DNA from: CAYJPA01 sp964371945
GTDB taxonomy: Bacteria; Chloroflexota; Chloroflexia; Thermomicrobiales; UBA6265
DNA: 64,000 nt
Assembly: GCA_964371945.1 (NCBI GenBank)
Contig: CAYJPA010000002.1
Span: 40,644 to 104,643, forward strand
Direction of reading: 5' to 3'
The notes below the pieces were generated by a model. That model saw nothing but the letters and a program-made list of their open reading frames with translations, did not search any database and was not told the DNA's origin. A program made the translations under genes and the position numbers. Positions 27,453 through 35,424 of the stretch are shown one piece after another. Numbering within the stretch: position 1 is the stretch's first letter; every line of letters starts with the position of its first letter.

Positions 27453-27650
27453 CTCGTTTCGCAAGTTCGGGATCGCCTCTCCTTGTCGCCCGACCCGGCA
27501 ATTTCTCCGGCATCCAAACAGTTCGCCCCTTGGCAATCAACTCCGAGATGATCGCCTTGATCCCTGTCTGAGAAGAATTGACAGGCTCGAATCCGCCGGG
27601 TACCGTGCCCGCCACGAACCGAACTGATTCACGAAAGAGACATCGCACGT

Positions 27651-29360
27651 ATGAACGCCGCGCTCGATCCCGTCACGTTGACCGTCATCGACAACTACCT
27701 CACGTCGACCTGCCGTGACATGGGTGTGACGATGATGAAGACCAGCTACTCGCCGATCTTCAACGAATCGCTCGACTTCTCGTGCGTCATCTTCAATCCG
27801 GCCGGGGAGATGCTTGCCCAGGCGGAATTCTGTCCATCTCAGATCGGCACGATCAAGTTCACAGTCACCTGGACGTTGGACGAGCTCGGTCTCGAGGCGT
27901 TCGAGCCAGGCGATGTGCTGCTCCACGACGACCCGTACCGCGGTTCCGGACATGTCCCCGAGCACATGATGCTCAAACCCGTCTTTTACCACGGCGAGAT
28001 CTTCGCCTTCGTCGCCAACGTCGCGCACATGTCGGAGCCGGGCGCGAAGACACCAGGCGGTCTCTCCGGCGACGCAACCGAGGTCTTCCAGGAAGGCTTG
28101 TTGCTGCCGCCGGTCAAGATCAAGCGACGTGGCGAGGATGTCTGGGATATCTGGAAGATCATTCTCGCGAATCACCGCACGCCGAAGGTTACATACGGCG
28201 ACTTCCGCGCGATGATGGCCTCGCTCGATCTCGCGGAGACGAGGATCATCGAGCTGCTCGACACGTATGGGGTCGATACCGTTCGCGACGCTTCGAAGGA
28301 ACTGCTCCGAATCGCGGAAGCCCGTATGCGCTCTGAAATCCGCGGCATCCCAAATGGCAAGTACTTTTTCGAGGATGTGATCGAGGACGACGGCATTTCG
28401 GACCGCGACTATCCGATGCGGCTCAACCTAACCGTCTTCGACGAGGAGATCATCGCGGACTTCACCGGTTCCGCGCCGCAGGCAGTGGGGCCGGTCAATG
28501 CGATCTACGCGGTCACCGCCTCCGCGATTTACAACGCCTTTTTGCACCTTACCGATCCGACCATCCCGCGAAATGAAGGCTGTTATCGCCCGTTCACCAT
28601 CATCGCGCCACCTGGTACCATCGTGAACTGTAAATTCCCTGCTCCGGTCGCCGGCGGCAACACGGAAACGAGTCCGCGGATCACGGACATGGTCTTTGGG
28701 GCACTGGCGAATGCCATTCCGGACCGAATCGTGGCGGCCTGCGGTGGAACTTCGTCCCCATTCCTCTTTGGTGGAACCGATCCTCGCACGGGCGACCTCT
28801 ACGCTCACTTCCACTTCGAGGGTGTCGGTTGGGGCGGTCGAACAGGGTTGGACGGCAACGACATGGTCGTCACTATCAATGGGAACTGCCGCAACACGCC
28901 GGTCGAGGTTTTCGAAACGCGCTATCCGTCATTCTTGATCGAGGAGTACCGGCTATTGCCCGATTCAGGCGGACCCGGCGAGTGGCGAGGTGGACTCGGA
29001 GGGCAACGGATTCTGACGGTCGTCGCAGAGGTCACGGTCAGCGCGTTGCTGAATCGGATGAAGGCCGATCCATGGGGCGTGCTCGGCGGCGGCAACGGCG
29101 CCAGGGGCGGACTCTGGACTAAGCTGGCCGGTCAGGAAGAGTGGCGGACATTTGTCGAGACGTTTGGCACTAAGTCGCCGTCGAAATTCTCCGGCATCAC
29201 TCTTCATCCGGGTGATCAAGTGAAACTCGTGATGCCGGGCGGCGGCGGATATGGTGTTCCAGCACTCCGTGACCGGGAGATGATCAGAGCAGATATCGAG
29301 AACGGTTTCGTGACGATCGACCGCGCGAAAACGGACTACGGATATGTCACGACGGGGTAG
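27651..29360 (+). CDS. hyuB: hydantoinase/oxoprolinase subunit B (HyuB family)
   Basis: 569 residues. Partner subunit of HyuA in ATP-dependent hydrolysis of hydantoin, 5-oxoproline or related rings. Family blocks are complete: DPVTLTVIDNYL at the start, RDMGVTMMKTSYSPIFNES, DVLLHDDPYRGSGHVPEH, HMSEPGAKTPGG, NRMKADPWGVLGGGNGARGG and a C-terminal PGGGGYGVP. A possible promoter (TTGACA at 27578-27583, 17-bp spacer, weak TACCGT) lies upstream, so it need not depend on hyuA transcription. hyuA lies 7.8 kb upstream on the same strand. Confidence 0.92.
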   Translation: MNAALDPVTLTVIDNYLTSTCRDMGVTMMKTSYSPIFNESLDFSCVIFNPAGEMLAQAEFCPSQIGTIKFTVTWTLDELGLEAFEPGDVLLHDDPYRGSGHVPEHMMLKPVFYHGEIFAFVANVAHMSEPGAKTPGGLSGDATEVFQEGLLLPPVKIKRRGEDVWDIWKIILANHRTPKVTYGDFRAMMASLDLAETRIIELLDTYGVDTVRDASKELLRIAEARMRSEIRGIPNGKYFFEDVIEDDGISDRDYPMRLNLTVFDEEIIADFTGSAPQAVGPVNAIYAVTASAIYNAFLHLTDPTIPRNEGCYRPFTIIAPPGTIVNCKFPAPVAGGNTETSPRITDMVFGALANAIPDRIVAACGGTSSPFLFGGTDPRTGDLYAHFHFEGVGWGGRTGLDGNDMVVTINGNCRNTPVEVFETRYPSFLIEEYRLLPDSGGPGEWRGGLGGQRILTVVAEVTVSALLNRMKADPWGVLGGGNGARGGLWTKLAGQEEWRTFVETFGTKSPSKFSGITLHPGDQVKLVMPGGGGYGVPALRDREMIRADIENGFVTIDRAKTDYGYVTTG

Positions 29361-29394
29361 AGCCCGGAGTTCCAAGGTGTAAGGATCAAGCGAG

Positions 29395-29604
29395 ATGCAG
29401 CCAGAGCAAGCCAGTTCAGAGGGACGATGGGTAATCCCGCCGGTCAGCTACGTTGAGCCGATGCGGATTTTCTGCGCCCTCTGTGGGCGGCCAATCGCAC
29501 GCCGCCATTGGCAAGCGGCCCCATCCGGACCCACACTTCCGTTTTGTGATCCAGCGCATGAGGAGCTCTACGTTTCCTACTGGCTTCCGACCCACGGAGC
29601 CTGA
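29395..29604 (+). CDS. small cysteine-motif protein downstream of hyuB
   Basis: 69 residues, 35 bases after hyuB. Near the middle it has FCALCGRPIARRHW and later PFCDPAHEELY, giving C-x2-C ... C-x3-H, consistent with a small zinc-binding knuckle. No named family recognised. The position right behind hyuB suggests co-expression and possibly an accessory role for the hydantoinase complex, but that is inference. Start has only a weak ribosome-binding site. Confidence 0.5.
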   Translation: MQPEQASSEGRWVIPPVSYVEPMRIFCALCGRPIARRHWQAAPSGPTLPFCDPAHEELYVSYWLPTHGA

Positions 29605-29616
29605 TTCCAGCCGAAA

Positions 29617-29646
29617 CCGGCCGCCGGATTGTCGTCCAGCGGCCGG
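29617..29646. terminator. bidirectional hairpin between hyuB unit and slipin gene
   Basis: CCGGCCGC pairs with GCGGCCGG (8 bp, 14-base loop) in the short convergent gap, followed by CTTC on the plus strand. Likely terminator for the plus-strand unit; no strong T-run. Confidence 0.45.
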
Positions 29647-29673
29647 CTTCAGATCGATCGAACCTGATCGAAT

Positions 29674-30567
29674 CTATTCCTCGGTTGGAGGGTCGTTGAT
29701 CGGCGTCACCGGGCGCACCGGCCGAAACGGTTCTGTGCCCTGCGGCGGCTCAGGTGGTGGCACCACCTTCGGGCGTGTCGGTGGCGGCGTAGCCGGCCGG
29801 GTTTGGGTTCGCATCGTCCGGTCACCCATGAAGGCATCGATCAAGTCGATCGGCAGCGGGAAGACCACGGTTGTGTTTTTCTCGACGCCGATTTCGGTGA
29901 GCGTCTGCAAGTAGCGGAGCTGAATCGTGACCGGGTTTTGATTGATCACTTCGGCCGCCATCGCAAGCTGCTGGCTCGCCTGGAATTCACCTTCGGCGTG
30001 AATGATTTTGGCGCGCTTCTCGCGTTCGGCTTCAGCTTGCCGCGCCATCGCGCGCTGCATCGATTGCGGTAGCTCGAGGTCCTTGACTTCAACCACCGAA
30101 ACCTTGATGCCCCACGGCTCGGTCTGCTCATCGATGATGATTTGGAGCCGCTGGTTGATCTTTTCGCGCTCCGAAAGGAGCTCGTCTAGATCAGCTTGAC
30201 CGAGCACGCTCCGAAGGGTCGTCTGGGAGATTTGAGACGTGGCTCTAATGAAATCGACCACATTGACCGTTGCCGCGTTGGGATCGACCACTCTGAAGTA
30301 GGCGACCGCGTTGACTCGAACGGTGACGTTGTCCTTGGTGATCACCTCTTGAGCGGGAATGTCCATCGTCACGGTACGCAAATCGACTTTGGTCATTCGC
30401 TCGATGAACGGGATCAACAGGATGAGTCCCGGACCTCGTGGTCCGAGCAAGCGACCCAACCGAAAGACGACGCCGCGCTCATACTCCTGAACGATCTTGA
30501 TCGCTGAGAAGAGCACGATAATCGCGAAGAAAATGACTACCCCAATGACGGGAGCAACGGCGTCCAT
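29674..30567 (-). CDS. slipin, SPFH/Band 7 membrane protein
   Basis: 297 residues from the ATG at 30567, which has AAGGAGA 6 bases upstream. One N-terminal membrane helix (about 5-27) is followed by the slipin-type Band 7 domain (VQEYERGVVFRLGRLLGPRGPG onward to about 195), a helical coiled segment (AMARQAEAEREKRAKIIHAEGE) and a Pro-rich tail. Scaffolds membrane microdomains and is the known partner, and in archaea a substrate, of NfeD-type proteases; the nfeD gene is directly upstream on the same strand. Confidence 0.93.
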   Translation of the reverse strand: MDAVAPVIGVVIFFAIIVLFSAIKIVQEYERGVVFRLGRLLGPRGPGLILLIPFIERMTKVDLRTVTMDIPAQEVITKDNVTVRVNAVAYFRVVDPNAATVNVVDFIRATSQISQTTLRSVLGQADLDELLSEREKINQRLQIIIDEQTEPWGIKVSVVEVKDLELPQSMQRAMARQAEAEREKRAKIIHAEGEFQASQQLAMAAEVINQNPVTIQLRYLQTLTEIGVEKNTTVVFPLPIDLIDAFMGDRTMRTQTRPATPPPTRPKVVPPPEPPQGTEPFRPVRPVTPINDPPTEE

Positions 30568-30678
30568 CCTGGTCTCCTTGGCGAGTTGTACCGCGGTCCA
30601 CACGGAGCGGCACACAATGTTGTTCTATACCAATGTATCCGACCGGCGCCTCTCTAAGCCGTTATCGCCCGACGGCGG

Positions 30679-32121
30679 TCATGTGGTTGCGCTCGAAACT
30701 GGAATCACCATACTCCGGTCTGGACCTGGTTCACCCATCACCACCATTTCCGCGGAGGTCGCCGGCCGCACTGTCAGGTGCAGACCGTTGACTCTCGTCA
30801 CGACAACCGGTTCGCCGAACGGCAGCTCGGCCGGCTCACCTGGAGCAAGCGTCGCATCCCAAAGCTCGCCGAGAACAAGCACCATGCCTCGAGGAGTGAG
30901 TGGCCGCCGGACGACGCCGGTAGCGCCGAGTAAGACCTCGCGACCAGTTGCGGGCTTGCGCAGCCTGGCCTTCAGCACCGCCGCTGCCAAGAAGAGCGAG
31001 AAGCAGAGCAAGCAGGCAGTCATTGCCCAGATGACCGGACGGGCGATCTCGTAGCCGGGCGGAGCGTTGTCGCCAACCAGCAGATACGATCCGAGCACGA
31101 AGCTGACGAGTCCGCCGATCGTCAGCGTGCCGAATGACGGAACGAAGAGATCGACCGCGAAGAGAATGAATGCGAGCGCGATCAAGAGGATGCCTGCCCA
31201 GTTGACCGGGATGGTGCCGAGGGCAAACAACCCCATCAAGACGGAGATCGCGCCAAAGATTCCCGGAAAGGTGATCCCTGGATGAGAAAGCTCGACATAG
31301 ATGCCGAGCAGTCCAAGACTAATCAGCATATAGGCAACGGTCGGGTCCGCCAGGAGCTGCAGGAACGCTTCGAGGAAGGTCATGTCGAGAGCGCGAGTCG
31401 ATGCGCCGGCGGTCGACAGCGTGATCGATCCGGCTTCGAGTTGGACAGCGCGGCCGTCGATCTGCTGAAGCAGCGTGCCAAGATCGGGAGCGGTCAGGTT
31501 GATCACGCCTAGGCCCAGCGCTTCATCGGCCGTGATGTTGACCGCGTCACGTACCGCGGACTCTGCCCATTCGGCATTTCGCCCGCGGAGCTGGGCCAGG
31601 TTCTTGATTTGGGCGACCGCATCGTTCGTGACTTTGCGGCTGAGCGTGTCATCGCCGTCCTCGGCAGAGCCGGTCGCGCCGATGAAGATCGGCGATGCCG
31701 AGCCGATGTTAGTACCGGGCGCCATCGCGGCCACGTGAGCCGCATAGCTGATGTAAACGCCGGCTGAGGCTGCGCGTGCGCCGCGCGGCGTGACGTAAAC
31801 GACGACCGGAACCTCGCTCTCGAGGATGTCCCGAATGATGTCGTCCATTGCCGAGCTCAACCCGCCCGGGGTATCCATTTCAAAGACGATCGCGGCTGCA
31901 TCGTCGCGCTCGGCGGTTCTGATGACTCGCTCGACATAGCGCGCCATCACCGGCGTGATCGTGCCGTCGATTTGGCCGACGACAACCTTTGGCTGGTCTG
32001 CCAGCACGATTCCACCGAGCAGCGGCGAGATCGCAATCAGTGTGACGAAGAGCAACAAACTCAAGCGTGCGACGATTTCTATGCTGAAACGGATACCGTG
32101 TGACGATCCCGCGCTGAACAT
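30679..32121 (-). CDS. NfeD-family membrane serine protease (ClpP class)
   Basis: 480 residues from the ATG at 32121, chosen because GGGAGGA lies 6 bases upstream; an ATG seven codons earlier lacks it. Signal/anchor helix, then a ClpP-like protease domain: IVFEMDTPGGLSSAMDDI, the serine in AASAGVYISYAAHVAAMAPG and the catalytic-type lysine in SRKVTNDAVAQI, as in the Ser-Lys dyad of the archaeal 1510-N protease. Four or five membrane helices (about 235-395) and the soluble OB-fold NfeD domain follow. Probably cleaves or regulates the slipin encoded next. Confidence 0.93.
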   Translation of the reverse strand: MFSAGSSHGIRFSIEIVARLSLLLFVTLIAISPLLGGIVLADQPKVVVGQIDGTITPVMARYVERVIRTAERDDAAAIVFEMDTPGGLSSAMDDIIRDILESEVPVVVYVTPRGARAASAGVYISYAAHVAAMAPGTNIGSASPIFIGATGSAEDGDDTLSRKVTNDAVAQIKNLAQLRGRNAEWAESAVRDAVNITADEALGLGVINLTAPDLGTLLQQIDGRAVQLEAGSITLSTAGASTRALDMTFLEAFLQLLADPTVAYMLISLGLLGIYVELSHPGITFPGIFGAISVLMGLFALGTIPVNWAGILLIALAFILFAVDLFVPSFGTLTIGGLVSFVLGSYLLVGDNAPPGYEIARPVIWAMTACLLCFSLFLAAAVLKARLRKPATGREVLLGATGVVRRPLTPRGMVLVLGELWDATLAPGEPAELPFGEPVVVTRVNGLHLTVRPATSAEMVVMGEPGPDRSMVIPVSSATT

Positions 32122-32247
32122 CAACGTTCCTCCCGGTTGCATCCAAGTATATGTCTGTTGTCGTCGCCCGGATTTATGGCAACCAAAACTGAGCCCGGCG
32201 CGGTCGAATCGCTTCCGGGCTCGTGACTCACGCTGGCTCGATTGGAT

Positions 32248-33135
32248 TCAGAACTCGGCGTTGAAAATGACGATCGCACTCGGGATGGTCAGGGCGATCG
32301 CGGCAATCAGCGCGATGTAGTACATCATCCGCTGCTTGCGCACTCCTCCGGGCCAGAAGTCGATCAGGATGATCCGTAGGCCGTTAAGCGCGTGGTAGAT
32401 GACCGCGCCGACAAGCGCGATCTCCATCGGGATGATCAACGGTCGCTCGTAGTACTCGACCGTGTGATCGTAGACGTCGCGACCGAGGCCAATCAGCATG
32501 ATGTCCAGAATGTGCACGAGTAGAAAGAAGATAATGCCCAGGCCGGTTGCGCGGTGGAGCGCCCAGGCGTATTGACCGGAATCCCCTTCGTAGATCATTG
32601 GCCTGCCGGCTGAACGCCCCCGAATGATCCAGATCGCCAGAAGAACGACGGCGACATAGGTTCCGGCGGCGATCACGTAGAGCGAGTATCCGAGCACATC
32701 GCCAATCCACTTCTCACCGGCCAATGGACCGGTGTTGTTGCGAGCGGCGTCCTCGTCGAACGTGAGGATCGTGACCGTGCCGAGCAGCGTGAAGATGACG
32801 CCGACCGCCCAGACAGTCGACATGATCAGGAGCCGCCAGCCGGCCGACCGCACGTAGTCGACGACCGAGATACGCGTGCCCAGCAGTCCGTGCCAGAGCG
32901 CCATCATTAAAAGCAGCCAGTCGAACGTCCGCCAAAGCGGATTCGCATAGCGGGCCGCGACGAAGTCGAAGTCGGTTTCGGAGGGAACGTGGAGATAGTG
33001 AGTGATGAATAGGTGACCGAGCGCAAGTCCGATCAGCAATGAACCGGAAAACCGGAAAAAGTACCAGGAGAGCTGGTCGCAGCCAGCGGATCCCGCACGA
33101 CTTCTCGATCGGGATTGCTCACTGGGCAGTGCCAT
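32248..33135 (-). CDS. fused succinate dehydrogenase membrane anchor (SdhD-SdhC type)
   Basis: 295 residues from the ATG at 33135 (GGAG 5 bases upstream); the longer frame to 33240 has no site. Two anchor-like halves in one chain. The first (about 15-130) has SWYFFRFSGSLLIGLALGHLFITHY and LMMALWHGLLGTRISVVDYV. The second (about 165-295) has HRATGLGIIFFLLVHILDIMLIGL and MEIALVGAVIYHALNGLRIILIDFW. Each half keeps histidines at the positions that bind heme b in the separate subunits. Six or more membrane helices in total. The flavoprotein and iron-sulfur genes are not in the neighbourhood. Could also serve a fumarate reductase-like complex. Confidence 0.82.
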   Translation of the reverse strand: MALPSEQSRSRSRAGSAGCDQLSWYFFRFSGSLLIGLALGHLFITHYLHVPSETDFDFVAARYANPLWRTFDWLLLMMALWHGLLGTRISVVDYVRSAGWRLLIMSTVWAVGVIFTLLGTVTILTFDEDAARNNTGPLAGEKWIGDVLGYSLYVIAAGTYVAVVLLAIWIIRGRSAGRPMIYEGDSGQYAWALHRATGLGIIFFLLVHILDIMLIGLGRDVYDHTVEYYERPLIIPMEIALVGAVIYHALNGLRIILIDFWPGGVRKQRMMYYIALIAAIALTIPSAIVIFNAEF

Positions 33136-33518
33136 AGCCGCTCCATCCTCCCAAGCGTTTGCGCGCCGCGTTTGACCCACCAGCGTGGTTCGTGATTGAC
33201 GGTCCAATCCGCCGTTTCTCGGCTGGCATTGTACGACCATAATTCGGATCAGGGAATGACATATCGACGAATCGAAAAGGCATTCAGAGAGTACCGGGGG
33301 GAACGAGCAGTCAAGGAGGCTTAGTTGCGAGCCACCTCGCGCCCTGTTTGCTCCAACTTAAGTCCGAGGAGCTCTCGGCTGCGCTTGACAGTGACGTTAG
33401 CGCCGTCGGGCCAACAGCAACTCCCCTGGACATCGCGGTCGAGGGTCCTGGCAAGCTTATGCGGAGGGTGTGAATGTGCGGATGAAATGAACGGGTATGG
33501 TCTCCGTGAAGCGGGAGA

Positions 33519-33548
33519 TGTCACAGAAAGTCACAAAATGTCACACCT
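33519..33548 (+). repeat. GTCACA triple-repeat cluster, copy 1
   Basis: Three GTCACA words, spaced 10 to 11 bases apart and separated by GAAA and AAAT, followed by CCTTTTGGC. A near-copy lies 175 bases downstream at 33694-33722. Confidence 0.7.
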
Positions 33549-33693
33549 TTTGGCCTGAGCGACGTGTGCGGGGGTGTCGCTGGACTCAAGTCCGCGCTCA
33601 TTCCAGGAACTCGGCTGAATCCGACTAGTGGGAGAGGGGGTGCGGTGTTTTGGGGAACATGTGTGAGGAAGATGGCGCGTGGTGACCGGCGTG

Positions 33694-33722
33694 CAAGTCA
33701 CAAAATGTCACAAAAAGTCACA
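33694..33722 (+). repeat. GTCACA triple-repeat cluster, copy 2
   Basis: Again three GTCACA words at 10-11-base spacing, separated by AAAT and AAAA, followed by CTTTCTGGC. Regular spacing of about one helical turn would place the words on one face of the DNA, as for a cooperative DNA-binding protein; that is inference. Confidence 0.7.
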
Positions 33723-33792
33723 CTTTCTGGCGTGTTGTGCGCCCTGGTGATCAACGCGGAGGGCGATAGAACGGCATTTTGCAGTCGCACCG

Positions 33793-33860
33793 GCGGAACC
33801 CGGACGAGAATCGCGTCGACAAGCTCAACGTGGCGGTTGGGGCGGAGCGAATCTCATCGA
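33793..33860 (+). repeat. dispersed repeat A, copy 1
   Basis: Shares the core TCGACAAGCTCAAC followed by a GTGGCGG-like stretch and a run of G with 43747-43813; about three quarters of the bases agree by eye. Looks like an intergenic dispersed repeat. Confidence 0.55.
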
Positions 33861-33974
33861 CTGTCCCCCGGCAGTTGCTGATAATTAGGTTATATACTTT
33901 ATAGAGATATTGCATTCAATCACGTTTGTCGCGGACGAAAGAGCAGGATGTGTGCGGCCGCCCAAGTCGGAATC

Positions 33975-34022
33975 GCGACGTGAAACGAGGGTCAACACGG
34001 CGGTTGACCCCTACAGTTGGGA
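33975..34022 (+). repeat. dispersed hairpin repeat B, copy 1
   Basis: Contains GGGTCAAC and GTTGACCC (8-bp perfect arms, 6-base loop, 33989-34010), followed by CCTACA. A sister copy with one arm mismatch lies at 43914-43962. The order and spacing relative to repeat A are alike at both loci. Confidence 0.65.
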
Positions 34023-34204
34023 CCGGCGAGTTCACAAGCGAATTGAGGTTGTCAGGGTTTCGGGCCGCTGCGGATACCCGGATTGGTGCGTGCGCACCGA
34101 TCAAGCAGAGCGTGGAGCGTTATTTCCGGCGAGAGCAGTTGCTTGCGCCAATCGGAGTGGAGTGACGGCCGTAGTTCGTAAACGGGTCTTGAACATAACC
34201 GGAC

Positions 34205-34528
34205 TCAAGCGAGGAAGCGGACGAAGGCGATCAGGTTGCTTTCGATGCGGTAGACGAGCACGATGTGCTGGTCCGATCGGGCGGCGAAGCCGGTGAGGTG
34301 CTCGTCGTCGATCACATATTGACCGACTTCGATGCGGTTCAGGAGGGTCGAACGAAGGCCGGGGTTCTGTCCAAACCGATTCTTGTATCGCAGGCGAATC
34401 GCTTCAAGATCCGGCGCGATGGTGTTCCCAAGGCCATCTTCGATCCAGGCGCCCGGGGCGAAGCAGGCCATGAAGCCGTCGAGATCGTGCCGGTTGTAGG
34501 CTTCAAGTTGCTGCTCGACGATCAACAT
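34205..34528 (-). CDS. SnoaL-like / NTF2-fold protein
   Basis: 107 residues. Starts with a helix of the form QQLEAYNRHDLDGFMACFAPGAWIED, the hallmark of the SnoaL-like NTF2 superfamily, followed by the sheet of the cone-shaped fold (ending FVRFLA). Such small proteins are often hydrolases, isomerases or binding proteins; no catalytic residues can be assigned. GGAGAG lies about 10 bases upstream. It precedes no obvious operon partner. Confidence 0.8.
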   Translation of the reverse strand: MLIVEQQLEAYNRHDLDGFMACFAPGAWIEDGLGNTIAPDLEAIRLRYKNRFGQNPGLRSTLLNRIEVGQYVIDDEHLTGFAARSDQHIVLVYRIESNLIAFVRFLA

Positions 34529-34595
34529 CGCTCGTCATCTCTCCTACCACGCATTGTGACGCATCGGGCACGCCATTCTGGTTAGCGAGTCCACC

Positions 34596-35291
34596 TTACG
34601 GCCTGGAAACGCCTTCAATTTTGATCGGAGGTCCGTAGAATTCCCATGGATGCGCGCGAATGTAACGAATGCGTTGATTGCTCAGGTTGTCGCTGCACGT
34701 GAAGAACCGGTCGTCAAGTTCTTCGTAATCGGCGAAGTCATAAGGGCCATCGTATTCACAAGGTGGGGCGCCTGAATCAGGGAAGAACGAGCAGGGCGTG
34801 CCCTTTTCCTTTTCAAGCGCAATGACTTCTTCAACAACCAGGATGATTTCAGTAGCCCCAATCAATCGAAACCCCGTGACGGCTTCATAGGCAAGTACTC
34901 CAGTGGAGTTGAAAAAGAATTGGCTGAAACCACCGTTTTCGACCTCAGCTTGAAGCTCAAGCGTCGACAAGATCGCGCGAAAGCCAGCACGTAGTGCGGC
35001 GAACTCATCGTAATCTTCCCAATAACCGCGCTTCATTGAATCCAACGCGTAAACTCCAACGACCCAATCCAGGTGCTCGTCGGGCAATTCGGCCAAGATC
35101 TGAGGTGAGAGTCCATTCGCGATAATCGATTGGGTCGAGTAGTAGCTTCGTTCGAGCTTGGGGAGTTTCTTTCGAGCGAACGTGCAACTGCCCAAGCTGG
35201 CTGAGAGGGCAGCAGCGACCATTAACTGCGTGACTGATCGACGCGAACCTCTTCCGCCTTCCGAGCGAAGTCCGGCTAAGTAACCGACCAT
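34596..35291 (-). CDS. DUF4375 (DMP19-like) lipoprotein
   Basis: 231 residues. N-terminal basic stretch, hydrophobic segment and a lipobox-like SLGSC near residue 33 suggest a lipoprotein. The rest (about 65-195) is a DMP19/DUF4375 domain, recognisable by the ENGGFSQFFFNSTG motif followed by an EAVTGFRLIGA helix. Some DUF4375 proteins act as DNA-mimics, but an exported lipoprotein form would not fit that role, so the function is open. Single gene, own promoter region upstream. Confidence 0.72.
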   Translation of the reverse strand: MVGYLAGLRSEGGRGSRRSVTQLMVAAALSASLGSCTFARKKLPKLERSYYSTQSIIANGLSPQILAELPDEHLDWVVGVYALDSMKRGYWEDYDEFAALRAGFRAILSTLELQAEVENGGFSQFFFNSTGVLAYEAVTGFRLIGATEIILVVEEVIALEKEKGTPCSFFPDSGAPPCEYDGPYDFADYEELDDRFFTCSDNLSNQRIRYIRAHPWEFYGPPIKIEGVSRP

Positions 35292-35424
35292 GCTTCCTCC
35301 CGAACAACATCATCACTTTTCGTTCTGATTATTGCGCGGAGCGAAGTAGACGTTTACTGCCCAGGAGTCATGGACGTTGATAGACAATTTTCCGTTGAAT
35401 CGGAGAATGTGCTGGGAATGTTGA

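Larger units (their letters stand above)
33136..34204. other. long non-coding, repeat-rich region
   Basis: About 1.07 kb with no convincing gene on either strand. It holds two clusters of GTCACA repeats (33519-33548, 33694-33722), two dispersed repeats shared with the region around 43.8 kb, and a markedly AT-rich island at 33880-33920 with a promoter-like TTGCTG and nearby TATA-like words. The short open frames here have no recognisable family and lie across the repeats. Confidence 0.6.

Noticed and set aside
33321..34296. Short open frames in the 33.1-34.2 kb gap
   Set aside because: They cross the GTCACA clusters and dispersed repeats, have no family likeness and no consistent codon use.
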